This document shows, piece by piece, positions 24,149-25,430 of a stretch of 25,430 nucleotides of DNA. The stretch comes from Lachnospiraceae bacterium UBA4711 (GTDB lineage: Bacteria > Bacillota > Clostridia > Lachnospirales > Lachnospiraceae): NCBI GenBank assembly GCA_002404515.1, contig DHJV01000002.1:1-25430 (forward strand), written 5' to 3'. The position numbers and the translations under genes are program-made. Within the stretch, counting starts at the first letter, position 1. Each line of letters starts with the position of its first letter. The notes under the pieces were generated by a model. It saw only the letters and a list, made by a program, of their open reading frames with translations, was not told where the DNA came from and made no database searches.

Positions 24149-25072
24149 TTACCACTGTCCCATCACTTTGTGCATAAATGCGCCAACCTCTTCCCATGCG
24201 CGTTTCGACTCCGGAATCACTGTACCGCTCATCTGGAATACATGGAACATGCCTTCATATACTGTAAATCGTACCGGAACGCCCTGTTCCTTCGCTTTCT
24301 TCGCAACCGATGCCGCATCATCATACAGCATCTCGTGTGTTCCGACCTGAATCAGCATCGGCGGGAATCCGGTAAAGCTTCCATACATTGGCGAAATAAG
24401 CGGATTCTTCGCATCATTTTCCCCGATATAAGGGCTGTGCAGCAGCATCTCGCCACCGCCGTCTGCGCCAAAGACCGGATCGATATCGCGGTTCTTCGTA
24501 TAGGACTCACCAGTGATTGCCAGGTCTGTCCATGGCGACATCGCTACTAACCCTGCCGGCATCGTTTCTCCGATTGTGCGAAGCTCCATGCAGAGTGCCA
24601 TCGCGAGACCTCCGCCTGCGGAATCTCCGACTACGATGATTCTCTCTGATTCATATCCTTTATTACGTAGCCATTTATATGCCGCAACGGCATCCTCTAA
24701 TGCTGCCGGAAACGGATGCTCCGGTGCCAGCCGGTAATCCACGGAAAGCACCGCTGCACCGCTGCTAATCTCGGCATACAGGCCTGCCATCTTCCGGTAC
24801 TGGCCCTGTAACCCGGACATGTAACCGCCGCCGTGAAGCTGCAGGATCACATATGGATTTTCTGAGCCGTTCCATGTCAGGTATTCCATCTTGAACAAAC
24901 CCATGTCGATGTGTTCCACGGAAAGATGCTCCGGATATTCAAATTCTGTGTTCTGAATGGATTTCTCCTTTTTTCTCTGCCATGCCTGCTTCAGAACCGG
25001 GTTCTGGTTGACCATGGCTACGATGTCGCGCATCAGTTCTGCGCGATGACTTGTCTTGTCGTTCTCCCTCAT
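24149..25072 (-). CDS. Alpha/beta hydrolase, HSL (acetyl-esterase) family
   Basis: Esterase of 307 residues. It has the HGGG oxyanion motif (80-83), the nucleophile Ser151 in GDSAGGG, a catalytic Asp near 251-252 (LYDD) and His277 (FHVF). Order and spacing match the hormone-sensitive-lipase group, such as Aes and small acyl esterases. No signal peptide is seen; it should be cytoplasmic. The start is ATG 25072 behind AGAGG; the frame is open upstream into the long inverted repeat but without a ribosome site. It is the first gene of a two-gene unit with the nitrilase-like gene. Substrate unknown. Confidence 0.93.
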   Translation of the reverse strand: MRENDKTSHRAELMRDIVAMVNQNPVLKQAWQRKKEKSIQNTEFEYPEHLSVEHIDMGLFKMEYLTWNGSENPYVILQLHGGGYMSGLQGQYRKMAGLYAEISSGAAVLSVDYRLAPEHPFPAALEDAVAAYKWLRNKGYESERIIVVGDSAGGGLAMALCMELRTIGETMPAGLVAMSPWTDLAITGESYTKNRDIDPVFGADGGGEMLLHSPYIGENDAKNPLISPMYGSFTGFPPMLIQVGTHEMLYDDAASVAKKAKEQGVPVRFTVYEGMFHVFQMSGTVIPESKRAWEEVGAFMHKVMGQW

Positions 25073-25099
25073 ACATACCTCTCTTTTGATCGTCTTTTT

Positions 25100-25307
25100 G
25101 CAATTGTGAAACATTCCTGCACATTCCAGCGGTTTGCTCACAATATACAATTCTACGCAGACGCGCTCTCGCTCAGTTCAGCACGCAGTGGTGCTAAATT
25201 CGCAATAAAAGTGATCGCTCATTAAGTACCAGCGTGCTTCAATGGTCTGCTTTAGAATTGATAATTGTGTGCAACCGCTTTTACTATTCTAACTGTTTCA
25301 CAATTGC
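25100..25307. repeat. Long imperfect inverted repeat (MITE-like or structured RNA)
   Basis: The ends are a perfect 14-bp inverted repeat, GCAATTGTGAAACA (25100-25113) and TGTTTCACAATTGC (25294-25307). Inside, a second pair of about 27 bp (around 25127-25155 and 25251-25278) matches at most positions, starting AGCGGTT and ending CAATTCTA on one strand. A GCAGAC pair and an inner pair AGCACGC-GTGG-TGCTAAAT versus AGCACGC-TGGTACTTAAT follow, with the loop near 25203. Almost the whole 208 bp folds on itself. No target-site duplication is evident. It fits a non-autonomous inverted-repeat element or a large structured RNA; it holds no gene I recognise. Confidence 0.75.
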
Positions 25308-25331
25308 CGATACACACTTATATAAAATCAA

Positions 25332-25373
25332 CGGATGGATGAGTTTGTACGGACAAGACAAGTCAACCATCCG
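25332..25373 (+). terminator. Hairpin, possible terminator near the right edge
   Basis: CGGATGG and CCATCCG pair, with a partly paired inner region including TTGT/ACAA, followed on the plus strand by CTTGCCTTCTTTTTCTTC. The T-tract starts seven bases late, so function is uncertain. Beyond it, to the window end, I see no supported gene. Confidence 0.4.
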
Positions 25374-25430
25374 CTTGCCTTCTTTTTCTTCTATAACGTA
25401 ACTATACGCGGAAGCGGCGGTTAAGTTCAA

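Noticed and set aside
25284..25430. Minus-strand open frame of 48 codons running in from the right edge to a TAG
   Set aside because: It passes through a hairpin and into one arm of the long inverted repeat, has no recognisable motif, and a start cannot be seen. It may be the end of a gene beyond the window but is not supported.

Overview
The window looks like a chromosomal segment of a gut-type Lachnospiraceae bacterium (Clostridia; Roseburia/Agathobacter/Coprococcus-like). This is inferred from the moderate GC, strong AGGAGG-type ribosome binding sites, gene families typical of that group (stand-alone UgpC/MsmK ATPase, CdaR-type regulator, FtsEX with an M23 partner, LytR_C protein) and low-GC Gram-positive promoters. 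I could not run a search, so genus is not claimed.

Region 1 (about 1-4750) is the right-hand part of an integrative element next to the 3' end of guaA. From the inside towards guaA it carries: the start of a DUF5348 gene cut by the window edge; a gene-free stretch with a perfect hairpin and six GTTTAC/GTAAAC repeats (candidate replication origin); a VapE-like SF3-type ATPase; a CHC2 zinc-finger primase; a MobC-like ribbon-helix-helix protein; a tyrosine integrase; a small excisionase-like protein; and a divergent XRE repressor. All are on the minus strand except the repressor. The control region between excisionase and repressor is very clear: a TTGACA/TACTAT promoter whose 17-base spacer is filled by an 18-bp palindrome, with an identical second palindrome over the expected start point. 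Direct repeats of GGGTAC and GGTATCAAAA near guaA look like integrase arm or attachment sites. No relaxase, capsid or conjugation genes are visible; they may lie beyond the left edge.

Region 2 (4755-13200) is chromosomal core: guaA (GMP synthase), then, read on the minus strand, a probable operon cdaR-like regulator > ftsE > ftsX > PcsB/EnvC-like M23 hydrolase > CtpA-like S41 protease, closed by a strong terminator. The FtsEX-hydrolase set controls septal peptidoglycan cutting. Upstream, separated by a terminator, is a stand-alone sugar-ABC ATPase (ugpC/msmK type).

Region 3 (13381-18024) holds a YitT membrane protein, a LytR_C-domain membrane-anchored protein, a divergent SDR oxidoreductase and a NatAB-type ABC exporter with a candidate operator.

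Region 4 (18264-25072) holds a PhoU-domain Na+/phosphate cotransporter downstream of an OmpR-type response regulator and an unusually large, multi-membrane-span sensor kinase, then a nitrilase-family amidohydrolase and an HSL-type alpha/beta hydrolase that form a two-gene unit. Beyond them lies a 208-bp long imperfect inverted repeat that resembles a MITE or a large structured RNA.

The most interesting parts are the replication/control architecture of the integrative element, the long inverted repeat at the right end, and the repeat-rich leader of guaA. I saw no CRISPR array, rRNA or tRNA, and no clear unknown multi-gene defence system.
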